IMG/VR virus record: IMGVR_UViG_3300028384_001121 | Span: 1 to 53,602 of that record | Source: a virus | Reading direction: 5' to 3' (one strand) | Length of the DNA: 53,602 bases | In this document: piece by piece, positions 36,402-44,178 of the stretch | Layout of the letters: each line of letters starts with the position of its first letter | Position numbering within the stretch: position 1 is the first letter of the stretch | Notes under the pieces: generated by a model | The model's input: the letters and a program-made list of their open reading frames with translations, nothing else | Databases searched by the model: none | Told to the model about the DNA's origin: nothing | Position numbers and translations under genes: made by a program

Positions 36402-36402
36402 A

Positions 36403-37416
36403 TTAGTGCGTAATTGTAAGTTTCAACGTAACGTCAGTATCAAACGCTCCTGTTTGAATACTGCGGTATACTTTGTACGTGGGGGTTGCTGTACCGACTG
36501 TATGGCTCCAGTAGTTGCCACTGTTGTCGTCTAAAGTGAAGCTATCTGTGTAATCAATCACACTCGCTCCTCCTATCTCTGCATATACAGCTCCTAACGT
36601 AGCATCACTAGGAATAATAATCCAAGTGTAGTTTGTCGAAAGGGCTGTTTTCGCATTGCAAGATACAGAAATTTCTTGCGAACTGCCATTGGGGTCTAGA
36701 GATAATGTACTAAACACCGTAGAACCACCTGTCATCCAGGTATTAAATACAATATTGTTCAGCGGTGTAGCTCCTGCTCGCAGATACATACGATGACGAT
36801 GAGCGATTTTAGTAGACCTCGAAGTAGTAACCGCCGACCCCTGTCCGTTATTATTTAGGTACGTTCCGGTAGCAGTCACCGTTTTATTTGTAGGTGACGT
36901 TTCGATATCAATTGAGTACGTAGACGCAATTGAAACCGGGCTAGTCAAAGTAGTGGGGTCAATACTTGCCTGAGTAGCGATGTCCTCATTGTCAGTCGTG
37001 TTTCGCACAATCAAAGAAGACCCCGAGTTAAGGTTTTCCGGATTGGTAAGAGTCAACCCTACTGAGCTAACACTCGCAGCTTTACCGCACTCGACAAGCA
37101 GTACTTCGCCATCAGCCTGATGTGTACCCGTAGCGGACCAGCTAATATTTGAAACAGTAGGCTCTAAGAACGGAGCAATAAGATCTCGCACGATTGCCTC
37201 AAGAGTGGTACCGGCATTATACGTGCCCCCACGAATCGCGTCACCAATTGTATTGGTAATGTCCATAGAACTGGCGATTGTAGCATTACCGATAGCTCGA
37301 GTAACGGCTGCCACGGAAACCGTATTGGTCTGCTCTGTAATTTCTACAGTAACAGGCGCAGTAGAGACTTCTACTACATTTTTCGCTGGCTCTGTTATTT
37401 CAACCTTGTTTGGCAT
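36403..37416 (-). CDS. Tail fibre-associated protein, 337 aa
   Basis: The N-terminus (MPNKVEITEPAKNVVEVSTA...VEITEQTNTVSV) is a run of short V/T strands. It is followed by GGTYNAGTTLEAIVRDLIAP, an amphipathic helix, and then Ig-like or beta-sandwich sequence (SVGLTLTNPENLNSGSS; TYNKTVTATGTYLNNNGQG region). This modular arrangement is typical of fibre or baseplate adhesion subunits. It starts on the stop of the 128-aa gene (TAATG) and ends just before the 713-aa fibre. The role in host attachment is inferred from context. Confidence 0.65.
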   Translation of the reverse strand: MPNKVEITEPAKNVVEVSTAPVTVEITEQTNTVSVAAVTRAIGNATIASSMDITNTIGDAIRGGTYNAGTTLEAIVRDLIAPFLEPTVSNISWSATGTHQADGEVLLVECGKAASVSSVGLTLTNPENLNSGSSLIVRNTTDNEDIATQASIDPTTLTSPVSIASTYSIDIETSPTNKTVTATGTYLNNNGQGSAVTTSRSTKIAHRHRMYLRAGATPLNNIVFNTWMTGGSTVFSTLSLDPNGSSQEISVSCNAKTALSTNYTWIIIPSDATLGAVYAEIGGASVIDYTDSFTLDDNSGNYWSHTVGTATPTYKVYRSIQTGAFDTDVTLKLTITH

Positions 37417-37802
37417 TACTCAGAGACTTGTAGTTTAATCTTAAACTTACCCTCTAACAGCCGCGTAACCACATCGCTGTCATCTACAATCTCCAAGTCG
37501 TACACTCCTTGATTAAAGTCGAAGTTCGTTGTCGTAGCACTTGGGATAATTAGAGTGAACTTGCCCTCATCAGAACCACTCTGCGGAGATACAATTGTGA
37601 AGTCCACATCATAGCCCGTGTCTTCCGTATCATCGCTCGTAGCCTGATAGACATACGCCGTATCGGTAATATGATCCTTGACAGACATACGCACACGGTA
37701 ATTCGTCAAGTCCTGATATGAACCTGAAGACAGCTTATAACGAAAGGTCACCTCGTGTTGTGACCCCTGCTCTACGATGAAATTGTACTTGCCTGCAGCC
37801 AT
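37416..37802 (-). CDS. Tail beta-sandwich protein, 128 aa
   Basis: The opening AAGKYNFIVEQGSQHEVTFR, followed by YQDLTNYRVRMSVKDHITDT, is the pattern of a small beta-sandwich family frequent in tail-fibre regions of myo- and podophages (baseplate upper-protein-like). It ends in YDLEIVDDSDVVTRLLEGKF. It probably links fibres to the tail. It starts on the stop of the metallophosphoesterase gene (TAATG) and shares its stop with the next start, so it is tightly coupled to both. Confidence 0.65.
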   Translation of the reverse strand: MAAGKYNFIVEQGSQHEVTFRYKLSSGSYQDLTNYRVRMSVKDHITDTAYVYQATSDDTEDTGYDVDFTIVSPQSGSDEGKFTLIIPSATTTNFDFNQGVYDLEIVDDSDVVTRLLEGKFKIKLQVSE

Positions 37803-39028
37803 TAGGATAAGACGTATTCAAAGACATTAGGTTTCCCCTGTCCATTGTTGATGATTACGGTGTATCCGGCAGAGCTGTTCCAACCATTGCTTTCAGAGTA
37901 GAAGTTCCCTGTAAACAATGGAGCAACGGACAACTGCCGATAATTTGCCTGGTCGACCTGCTTTTCTTCAATAGTCCGGTAGACCCGCTTTCCTTTCCTT
38001 GCATGCCAGTGACCGCCAAGCATAACATTGTACATGCCCTGACGTCCGTGCTCCCAGAAAGCCTTTCCTAAATCTCCTTTTGCAACGCCATGATGGTTGT
38101 GCGTAAGGATGTAATAGATGCTGTCAATCTCTACTCCCAAAAGTACGGCATTGTGCCGTACATCAAGCGGAGTATTCTCGCGGAGCATGAATGCCAAAAG
38201 CCCCGCAACTGAACCGTATGGATCGCCCTCTATTTTTTGGGTAATCCGGTCGTGATTGCCACTTACAATATATACCCCACAGACATTGTCTAGTGTAGTA
38301 AGGAAACGACGAATAATAGTGTAAGCCAGGATAACAACATTAGTGCCATGACCACCGTGTTCGAGTTCCTGCCAAGTCGATTGATGATTGAGTCCGGTGA
38401 AGCTTTCAATGAAGTCACCCAGTAAGCAAACATATACCTCATCGTAATTCTCGTTATTGATACAAGTAGCTACCTCTTGTAAGCGTGCAACAACAGTTTT
38501 TACATTGAACGCCGGAGTATGCCCCATAGCCTCTACTCTTGCGCCAATATGAAAGTCAGACAAAGCTAACACCGCTGTGTTACTTCCGGGTTTTCTTTGG
38601 ATAGTAAAGCCATCAACAGTTTCACGTAACTGTGAAACAACGGCATCCATGTCAAGCGTTTGTTTCTTCCTTTCTAGCTGCACCTTTACCTGGTGCATTA
38701 CAACCGGCCCTGCTTTTGACTGAGCCTCCCAGCTATTGCAGGTAAACCGTGCTACTTCCCAAACATCAGTATCAATCTCGAAGTACTTGACAGCATCTTC
38801 TAAAGAGTGAATAGGATCAGCCCCTTTATACACGTAGGATGCAGAGTCGCTAGTTACTTCCTTCTTTACCTCGACAGAAGGCTTTCGCTCTTTTGAGACC
38901 ATCCGTCTCAAGCTGCGATGAGACAATTCGACTTCGGGATTCTCCTCAAGAATCAGCGAAGCGATACGTGCGTGTGTCTCATTTCGGTGATTCTTGCAGT
39001 ACTTAGTTACGAGTGCAAGAATATCCAT
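37802..39028 (-). CDS. Calcineurin-like metallophosphoesterase with N-terminal helix-turn-helix
   Basis: The five metallophosphoesterase motifs are all present: LSDFH (156-160), LLGDF (202-206), SGNHDR (256-261), LTHNHHG (308-314) and GHWH (339-342). They bind two metal ions and are found in phosphodiesterases and DNA-repair nucleases (Mre11/SbcD-like). Residues about 15-50 look like a helix-turn-helix (HARIASLILEENPEVELSHR), suggesting DNA binding. Such an enzyme in the middle of a virion structural operon is unusual; it may act on host or phage DNA, or on cyclic nucleotides or other phosphodiesters. It is separated from the upstream gene by only 4 nt. Confidence 0.85.
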   Translation of the reverse strand: MDILALVTKYCKNHRNETHARIASLILEENPEVELSHRSLRRMVSKERKPSVEVKKEVTSDSASYVYKGADPIHSLEDAVKYFEIDTDVWEVARFTCNSWEAQSKAGPVVMHQVKVQLERKKQTLDMDAVVSQLRETVDGFTIQRKPGSNTAVLALSDFHIGARVEAMGHTPAFNVKTVVARLQEVATCINNENYDEVYVCLLGDFIESFTGLNHQSTWQELEHGGHGTNVVILAYTIIRRFLTTLDNVCGVYIVSGNHDRITQKIEGDPYGSVAGLLAFMLRENTPLDVRHNAVLLGVEIDSIYYILTHNHHGVAKGDLGKAFWEHGRQGMYNVMLGGHWHARKGKRVYRTIEEKQVDQANYRQLSVAPLFTGNFYSESNGWNSSAGYTVIINNGQGKPNVFEYVLS

Positions 39029-39032
39029 AGTG

Positions 39033-39983
39033 TTAGTTTGCTTCTAAATCGTTGATTCGGATAATTAGAGGATTTGCTATCGGCCCTGTCTGACCGTTCA
39101 ACACGTTTGTCTTAGTAAACGTCACGTTGCCATTTGCAGCAAAAGCGGTGTTCGTAGCCTGGACCGTATAGGCATGCAACAAATTAAGTGTTGGCGTATA
39201 GGAGTTATTAATCGCCTCATATACTACCACTTCTGCTGCCCAATCTTGTGGATCAACACCCGTCTTAAAGGGCAAGCTAATAATCATGGGAGTACCTGCT
39301 GCAGCGGCATCTGGGTAATACTCAAACCAAGCTGTATTCGGAGCTGTCAAAGGCCGGCTGTCAAATATCGCAGCGAACTGGGCAACGTCAGTATTTGTGC
39401 CCGCTTGAATGTAGACAGCATTACGGGGAGTGCGCGTCGAGGCAATGTCGATATAAGCATCTCCGGCAATATCCGGCGCATCAAACAGTGTCGCTCCTAA
39501 GGCATTACTCGTAAGAACAGCGGACGTAGTAATAGACACGCCATTATCAGAGTAGTCCGAAGTGCTGTGATACGTAACTGTAAGAGGAGTATTATCAGGA
39601 TATACGGCATCTGCATGGTCCCCAGCTGTGTTGTCCACTAAAGCCAAGTTCTGATTAAGGGTCTCATCGACTGTATACGTCAAGCCGGCTGTTCCTGAGG
39701 GTTTAATTCCGGCAGGAGCCTGCACCTTAAGAATGCTATAAATAGCAGCAGGCATGTCAGAATCGTAACCGTCAAACCCGCTATACCCATCCTCTACTAC
39801 AATAGAGGTTTCATCTTGATAAACTTGAGTGCCAATAAAGAAGTCGCGCCGGTCGCAGTCACGGTCTAAACCGTACAGAACACGCTTGAGATAAACCTTC
39901 AGCTCTCGCCCAAACTCCCACAATTGATTGAGGGCAGCCGTGCGAGTTTTGCTATTGATGTAATCTTTTGGGTTGATCTTCAT
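39033..39983 (-). CDS. Structural protein, probably tail or neck, 316 aa
   Basis: The N-terminus KDYINSKTRTAALNQLWEFG, followed by KVYLKRVLYGLDRDCDRRDF, is helical and charged. The rest is Thr/Ala/Asp-rich beta sequence. No known motif is recognised. The gene follows the Cys-tailed protein by 1 nt and precedes the metallophosphoesterase. Composition and place suggest a virion protein of the tail or adhesion layer. Confidence 0.55.
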   Translation of the reverse strand: MKINPKDYINSKTRTAALNQLWEFGRELKVYLKRVLYGLDRDCDRRDFFIGTQVYQDETSIVVEDGYSGFDGYDSDMPAAIYSILKVQAPAGIKPSGTAGLTYTVDETLNQNLALVDNTAGDHADAVYPDNTPLTVTYHSTSDYSDNGVSITTSAVLTSNALGATLFDAPDIAGDAYIDIASTRTPRNAVYIQAGTNTDVAQFAAIFDSRPLTAPNTAWFEYYPDAAAAGTPMIISLPFKTGVDPQDWAAEVVVYEAINNSYTPTLNLLHAYTVQATNTAFAANGNVTFTKTNVLNGQTGPIANPLIIRINDLEAN

Positions 39984-39984
39984 G

Positions 39985-40560
39985 TCAGCAGCCGCATACG
40001 CAAGTGCAGCCGTTGCCCTTGCAAATATTATCTAGCAAGGTAATCTTTTCATTGGCGCTTGTAATGCGGGCGTCAGATGGATTCGCCAAGCCAATGTCAA
40101 GCAGAACCCCTTGCCTAATGGTTACAAGCTCTTGAAGGGTCTGTAATTGCTTCTGCTCCTTGCAGAGATTGCACATGCTCTTGAGGTAAGTCTCAAGCTT
40201 ATCGCTAATGCACTTGTCAATTACAGGAATGTGTAGGAAGTATTCCTCGAACGTGTAAGTATCAGAACCGATAACGTACACGATTTTAAATTGGTAAATA
40301 CCGTCCCGGAAGGACGTCCCAGTTTCATCTGAGACGTCCCCCGGAGCGATATCCATTGTGAAAGAGTGCGGGTTATCCGCATCATAGCTACCTAAGTCGG
40401 CTTCTGTCAAATCCTCGTATGCTGTCTTTCCAGGAATCTTGACCTTTACATCAAGTGATGTGCGGGCAGTTCCGTTAGGGAGGTGATCATACAAGACAAA
40501 GTTTACTGCACCTGCAATAGTCTTTGTAGTAATTCGCCAGTATCCGGTTTTAGCAGCCAT
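39985..40560 (-). CDS. Structural protein with Cys-rich C-terminus, 191 aa
   Basis: The N-terminal 110 residues form a beta-sandwich-like domain (WRITTKTIAGAVNFVLYDHL ... VKVKIPGKTAYEDL ... DGIYQFKIVYVIGSDTYTFE). After a helix come cysteines in CNLCKEQ (about residues 131-134) and a terminal CKGNGCTCVCGC. Seven or more Cys in the last 60 residues suggest metal binding or disulphide cross-links, possibly stabilising the virion. I associate a similar layout with other Bacteroidota phages, without a known function. Confidence 0.6.
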   Translation of the reverse strand: MAAKTGYWRITTKTIAGAVNFVLYDHLPNGTARTSLDVKVKIPGKTAYEDLTEADLGSYDADNPHSFTMDIAPGDVSDETGTSFRDGIYQFKIVYVIGSDTYTFEEYFLHIPVIDKCISDKLETYLKSMCNLCKEQKQLQTLQELVTIRQGVLLDIGLANPSDARITSANEKITLLDNICKGNGCTCVCGC

Positions 40561-40570
40561 AGGTCAGCTA

Positions 40571-41389
40571 TTAGGAAATAGAAATAGTACCTGGTGCGTT
40601 CGTTGCAAACACTGTAGACAAGTGTCCGATCAAAACGTCAGAAGCAGTATCATCACAGTAAATAACAATCTCGTGCAAGTCCTGACGATCGCCAACTTCA
40701 GCCTTAACAAAGATGCTCACGCGGTGGAACCCATTGTTGTCTGCACCTGAAACAGGCTTGACAACATTAGGACCAGCGATGTTGGTGACACCAATGAATG
40801 GAAGAGCGTCTTCAAACTCAGCGTCAATGTCGGCTTTAGTACCAATCGACAATTGTGGAGCCGTAGTCTGAGCAAATGCAGATGCGTCGTTACCTGCCAA
40901 ACGCAAGATTTTGTTCACGGGAGATGTGATCGTAATCACTGCACCTGAAACAGAAGCAACGACGTCCTTAAACACGTCGCGAGTAGAAGCGTTAATGGCA
41001 TCCTTGATAGCTTCCGCAGCAGCATCGGCATCAGCACCCTCACCTTCAAAGGTTGCAATAGCAAACTTCTCACGGCCGTCGGTAACATCGATGATTTTTA
41101 CCTCTGCCTTACCACCGTCAAGAGCGATAGTAGCAGTTTGGACTTGTTGGACACCAGCATTGTAAGCAACAGCGTCAACTTTTTCGATATCGGCTTGAGC
41201 GAACTCAGGTGTACCGTAACGCTTTTCGACTACTTGAAACTTATCGCCAGCTACCAGAGCAGCGCCATTATCGGCTTGAAAGTCTGGAGCATCAGAGCCG
41301 TTGTTTTCGAGAATGCTGATGGTGTTATCAGCAACAGTGTTCTTCACGCCATCTGTAGTGGCGACGAAGACAAATTTAGTATGAGACAT
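40571..41389 (-). CDS. Virion structural protein, 272 aa
   Basis: It begins MSHTKFVFVATTDGVKNTVA. Later it contains ADAAAEAIKDAINASTRDVF, followed by KDVVASVSGAVITITSP, a helix-then-strands arrangement seen in tail-tube-like and head-decoration folds. The 395-aa gene just upstream has a related helix-strand segment, so the pair may be diverged relatives or partners. The protein is acidic and Ala-rich. A structural role in the virion is inferred; tube, decoration or neck cannot be told apart from sequence alone. Confidence 0.55.
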   Translation of the reverse strand: MSHTKFVFVATTDGVKNTVADNTISILENNGSDAPDFQADNGAALVAGDKFQVVEKRYGTPEFAQADIEKVDAVAYNAGVQQVQTATIALDGGKAEVKIIDVTDGREKFAIATFEGEGADADAAAEAIKDAINASTRDVFKDVVASVSGAVITITSPVNKILRLAGNDASAFAQTTAPQLSIGTKADIDAEFEDALPFIGVTNIAGPNVVKPVSGADNNGFHRVSIFVKAEVGDRQDLHEIVIYCDDTASDVLIGHLSTVFATNAPGTISIS

Positions 41390-41409
41390 AGTATGGAAAA
41401 ATTAAGGGT

Positions 41410-42597
41410 TTATTCGATGATGGTTGCAGTATCTCCGGTAGTCGCAGATCCGCTGATATTGCCAGAGGTGTCTTCCACCTTAGCGTCCAAAGTCAATACA
41501 GCTCCTGCTGCGTAATCGGCACCAGAAATAGCCAATTCAAAGGCTTCATTTGCAGCTGTCATGGTAAAGTTTTCAGTGACATCTGCCTCTGCGCCATCGG
41601 AAGTAACCGTGACCTTGAGGGTAGCACCAACCTCGCCGCCGGCAGCCTTGACGAAGATTGCGTCATCATCGCTATTGTCGATTTGCGTAATAGGCGTACT
41701 GTCAGCAAGAGAAGTAACAAACGTGATGCTAGTAAGCGCGCTAGGAGGAGTTACATCTACACCAGACAAGCCCAGAATAGTTTGAATAGCATTTACGAGC
41801 TTGTTCGAAGCTGCTTCATCGTCTTTAATCGCCACTCGGATCGTCTCGATAGCACGACGGTTACCCGGAAGCGCCTGCAAAACCTCAATAGTGTAAATCC
41901 CATAGTCAGCGTCAAACTCTGTAGAAGTCGCTGGCACAACGACTGGGAACTCTACTTGGTTGTAAGCTCCTGCGCTGATGTAGCTACGAGTCTCTAAGTC
42001 GATGATGTTATCACGCTGACCCCGACGTCCTACAGTATTTGCCGTATTATAGGTAACTGTCAAAGCATCATCTCCGGTAACTGTAATGTCGTACCCGCGA
42101 GGAGTGATTGTGATGCGCACATCCGATCCTGAAACCTCTAAAGTCACGTTGTCAAAACGAGCGGTATCTGCTCGGTCGTTGAAGTTGGCTACAAGTTCTG
42201 CCGCATCCTTACCGGTCAGACCTAAAACATCATGGACATTAATACCATCTTGTGCTTCCAAACGGATGCTGTTCATGCCGCTTTGCAAATTGCTTACGGT
42301 AATGCTGGCATCAGACCCCGCTCGAGGCGCCTTGTAATCACTCGAAAGGATTTGAGACTTCTTGAATTCGCTGCTGCCCATAACTGCAGTCGAGCCATCG
42401 GGCTGAGGGACTGCAACGGACAATTTAATCATAGCATCAGCACTTGCAGCAGAGTCATCGCCGTCAGCAAATGCGCCGTCGACTTGAATCATTAATTCTC
42501 CGCTGGTAGCAGCATTAGACACAGAAGTAGCCAGAACGTCAGCTTGTGCAGCTGCCACGTCCCCGCGCACTACAAGGGTAGTATCGAGTAAACTCAT
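41410..42597 (-). CDS. Virion structural protein with C-terminal Ig-like domain, 395 aa
   Basis: The first 280 residues are beta-rich with an alternating pattern (VTLEVSGSDVRITITPRGYD) and a helix NKLVNAIQTILGLSG. The last 110 residues, from PPSALTSITFVTSLADSTPI to the end, look like a bacterial Ig-like domain of the kind displayed on phage heads and tails. It starts on the stop of the connector gene (TAATG). This suggests an abundant surface protein, perhaps decoration or tail-tube-like. No family is named. Confidence 0.6.
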   Translation of the reverse strand: MSLLDTTLVVRGDVAAAQADVLATSVSNAATSGELMIQVDGAFADGDDSAASADAMIKLSVAVPQPDGSTAVMGSSEFKKSQILSSDYKAPRAGSDASITVSNLQSGMNSIRLEAQDGINVHDVLGLTGKDAAELVANFNDRADTARFDNVTLEVSGSDVRITITPRGYDITVTGDDALTVTYNTANTVGRRGQRDNIIDLETRSYISAGAYNQVEFPVVVPATSTEFDADYGIYTIEVLQALPGNRRAIETIRVAIKDDEAASNKLVNAIQTILGLSGVDVTPPSALTSITFVTSLADSTPITQIDNSDDDAIFVKAAGGEVGATLKVTVTSDGAEADVTENFTMTAANEAFELAISGADYAAGAVLTLDAKVEDTSGNISGSATTGDTATIIE

Positions 42598-43289
42598 TAT
42601 TCGGATTGTTGTTGTTCAATAGAAGTCGTCTGGTATCGTGGCGACTCAATGGCCTCGATGATGCTTTTCACCGCTAGATCAACAATCTCGTGGTGCGTGT
42701 GCTCTGCTAGCTCGCAATCTACGCTAGTTGACAGGGTAATGTCAACCGGTTGACGCAAGTAATCGAGGTGTAGTGTTTTTAATATAAACTTTTCGTTGTC
42801 TTGGAAGACACGAACTTCATCGTCATACACTGCACCCAATGGAAATTCGGGCTTGGTTTTAGCAAATGGATTTTGCTGGTGCTGGTAAAGCTTGTCTTGC
42901 TCTACAATGCGTAAGTCCCGCGTAGTCTCCGGATCTGCCGTATCGACTTGTTCCCCGCAATGGTTCACATGAAAGGTCACGCGAGCATTGACGAGGAACA
43001 TATAGTCGATCGGTAAATCAAAGTTGATGAAGTCTACCGTATCATCCGGCGTGACACCATCTGTATAGTCAACGGTAATAAGCAACCGCAAGTCATCCAT
43101 GCGCTTGACATTACCCTCAAATCCTAGTTTTTTAGGATCTGTCTGTCGGTAGAGACGCTGCTTGATAAACCTTTCCTGAGCGCGATTCAACCAAAAGTCA
43201 ATCTCCTCTGGAATAAAGTAATCGTACACCGAGGAGGCTACTTTCTGTAGCCCCTGGTCTACTGCATAGTGCATCTCCTGAACAGTCAT
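42597..43289 (-). CDS. Head-tail connector / ring protein candidate, 230 aa
   Basis: The opening MTVQEMHYAVDQGLQKVASS, followed by IPEEIDFWLNRAQERFIKQR, matches a conserved connector-like family of crAss-like phages whose gene lies after the major capsid gene. The middle has FDLPIDYMFLVNARVTFHVN and the end has HTHHEIVDLAVKSIIEAIES, both strongly conserved-looking. Such proteins sit below the portal in the neck. The stop of the upstream gene overlaps its start region. The assignment is by motif memory and location. Confidence 0.7.
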   Translation of the reverse strand: MTVQEMHYAVDQGLQKVASSVYDYFIPEEIDFWLNRAQERFIKQRLYRQTDPKKLGFEGNVKRMDDLRLLITVDYTDGVTPDDTVDFINFDLPIDYMFLVNARVTFHVNHCGEQVDTADPETTRDLRIVEQDKLYQHQQNPFAKTKPEFPLGAVYDDEVRVFQDNEKFILKTLHLDYLRQPVDITLSTSVDCELAEHTHHEIVDLAVKSIIEAIESPRYQTTSIEQQQSE

Positions 43290-43290
43290 A

Positions 43291-44100
43291 TCATGCGAAA
43301 GCCTTTAGCTTGGCTTTAATGGCCGTCAAAACGTTAGAGTTCTTCTTGTCTTTCAGGAAGAGGACGGCTTCTTCCATCGAGTCTCCTAAGGTGATATCAC
43401 CATCTAAAATGCTGTTGCCAACTCGACGAAGGGCCTCAAGAGACAGTGCCTGATTAATCAAGGCGGTAATCTCTAAGTTCTTATCAGTGCAAATATCGAT
43501 AAAGTACTCTGGATTGTCCTCTTGGAGTTCTTCCAATTGAAGTTCCTTTTCATCGACAGTAAGCTTGCCCGGATTGAAGCCGTATACATGCAGAACCATG
43601 TTCATACGGTCTTCATTTGCAGTCAGCTTCATGAACTCTTTGAACGCATCCTTACGGACTGTCAAGCCAGCAGAAGCCTCAGCCAATTCCTTGCGAGCAT
43701 CTGAAATATAGTAACGAACCTTCTTACTGCCGCTTAACTCTTCCTCATCTTTTGCAACGTGAGGGTGAGCCATGATAAACTTGTACTTGATGTAGTCAAG
43801 CACAGACAGGGGATGTCCCTCTTCGTCCAAGCCTACCTCTAGGTCTATACCTCCAGCAGGGACCTCGACAGTAAGATTTAGGTAGTACTCCTTACAGGCA
43901 CGACCAAAGCCTTGGTCAGATGGCGACATGCCAATGACCTCAGGCAAGTATTGTTTTTGTTCAGCGAAAGTCAAGCCCCGGACAATGTCACCGGCGGCTG
44001 TAAAGACTGATCCAATTTTACGCTTGGAATCGGCGTATACCTCGTCCGGCAAGTTCGTGTTATTAGGACGACGGTTGATGGTAACTAAGTGTGAAGACAT
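43291..44100 (-). CDS. Conserved protein following the major capsid gene, 269 aa
   Basis: The start is placed at ATG 44100 (MSSHLVTINRRPNNTNLPDE). A longer reading would begin in the loop of the terminator hairpin and is unlikely. The sequence includes SDQGFGRACKEYYLNLTVEV and GGIDLEVGLDEEGHPL, then helices with SLEALRRVGNSILDGD and an Ala/Lys-rich tail. The same family follows the capsid gene in other Bacteroidota phages, but the function is unknown. Its expression depends on readthrough of the hairpin or on a promoter within about 75 bp. Confidence 0.65.
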   Translation of the reverse strand: MSSHLVTINRRPNNTNLPDEVYADSKRKIGSVFTAAGDIVRGLTFAEQKQYLPEVIGMSPSDQGFGRACKEYYLNLTVEVPAGGIDLEVGLDEEGHPLSVLDYIKYKFIMAHPHVAKDEEELSGSKKVRYYISDARKELAEASAGLTVRKDAFKEFMKLTANEDRMNMVLHVYGFNPGKLTVDEKELQLEELQEDNPEYFIDICTDKNLEITALINQALSLEALRRVGNSILDGDITLGDSMEEAVLFLKDKKNSNVLTAIKAKLKAFA

Positions 44101-44121
44101 ATCTGTTGTATCTAATGAGTT

Positions 44122-44160
44122 TCTAGTAAAAGAAAGGGGGAGGACCATTTCCTCCCCCTT
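44122..44160 (-). terminator. Rho-independent-type terminator after the major capsid gene
   Basis: An 11-bp perfect stem (aagggggagga paired with tcctccccctt, 44134-44144 with 44150-44160) with a 5-nt loop lies 19 nt after the capsid stop on the transcribed strand. It is followed by TCTTTTACTAG, a moderately T-rich tract. Its place directly behind the most highly expressed gene suggests it trims or attenuates the transcript. Confidence 0.85.
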
Positions 44161-44178
44161 CCGAATCAGACGCTAAGA

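Noticed and set aside
44101-44148. Longer N-terminus for the gene after the capsid gene
   Set aside because: The extra start would lie in the loop of the terminator hairpin; ATG 44100 gives a sensible opening.
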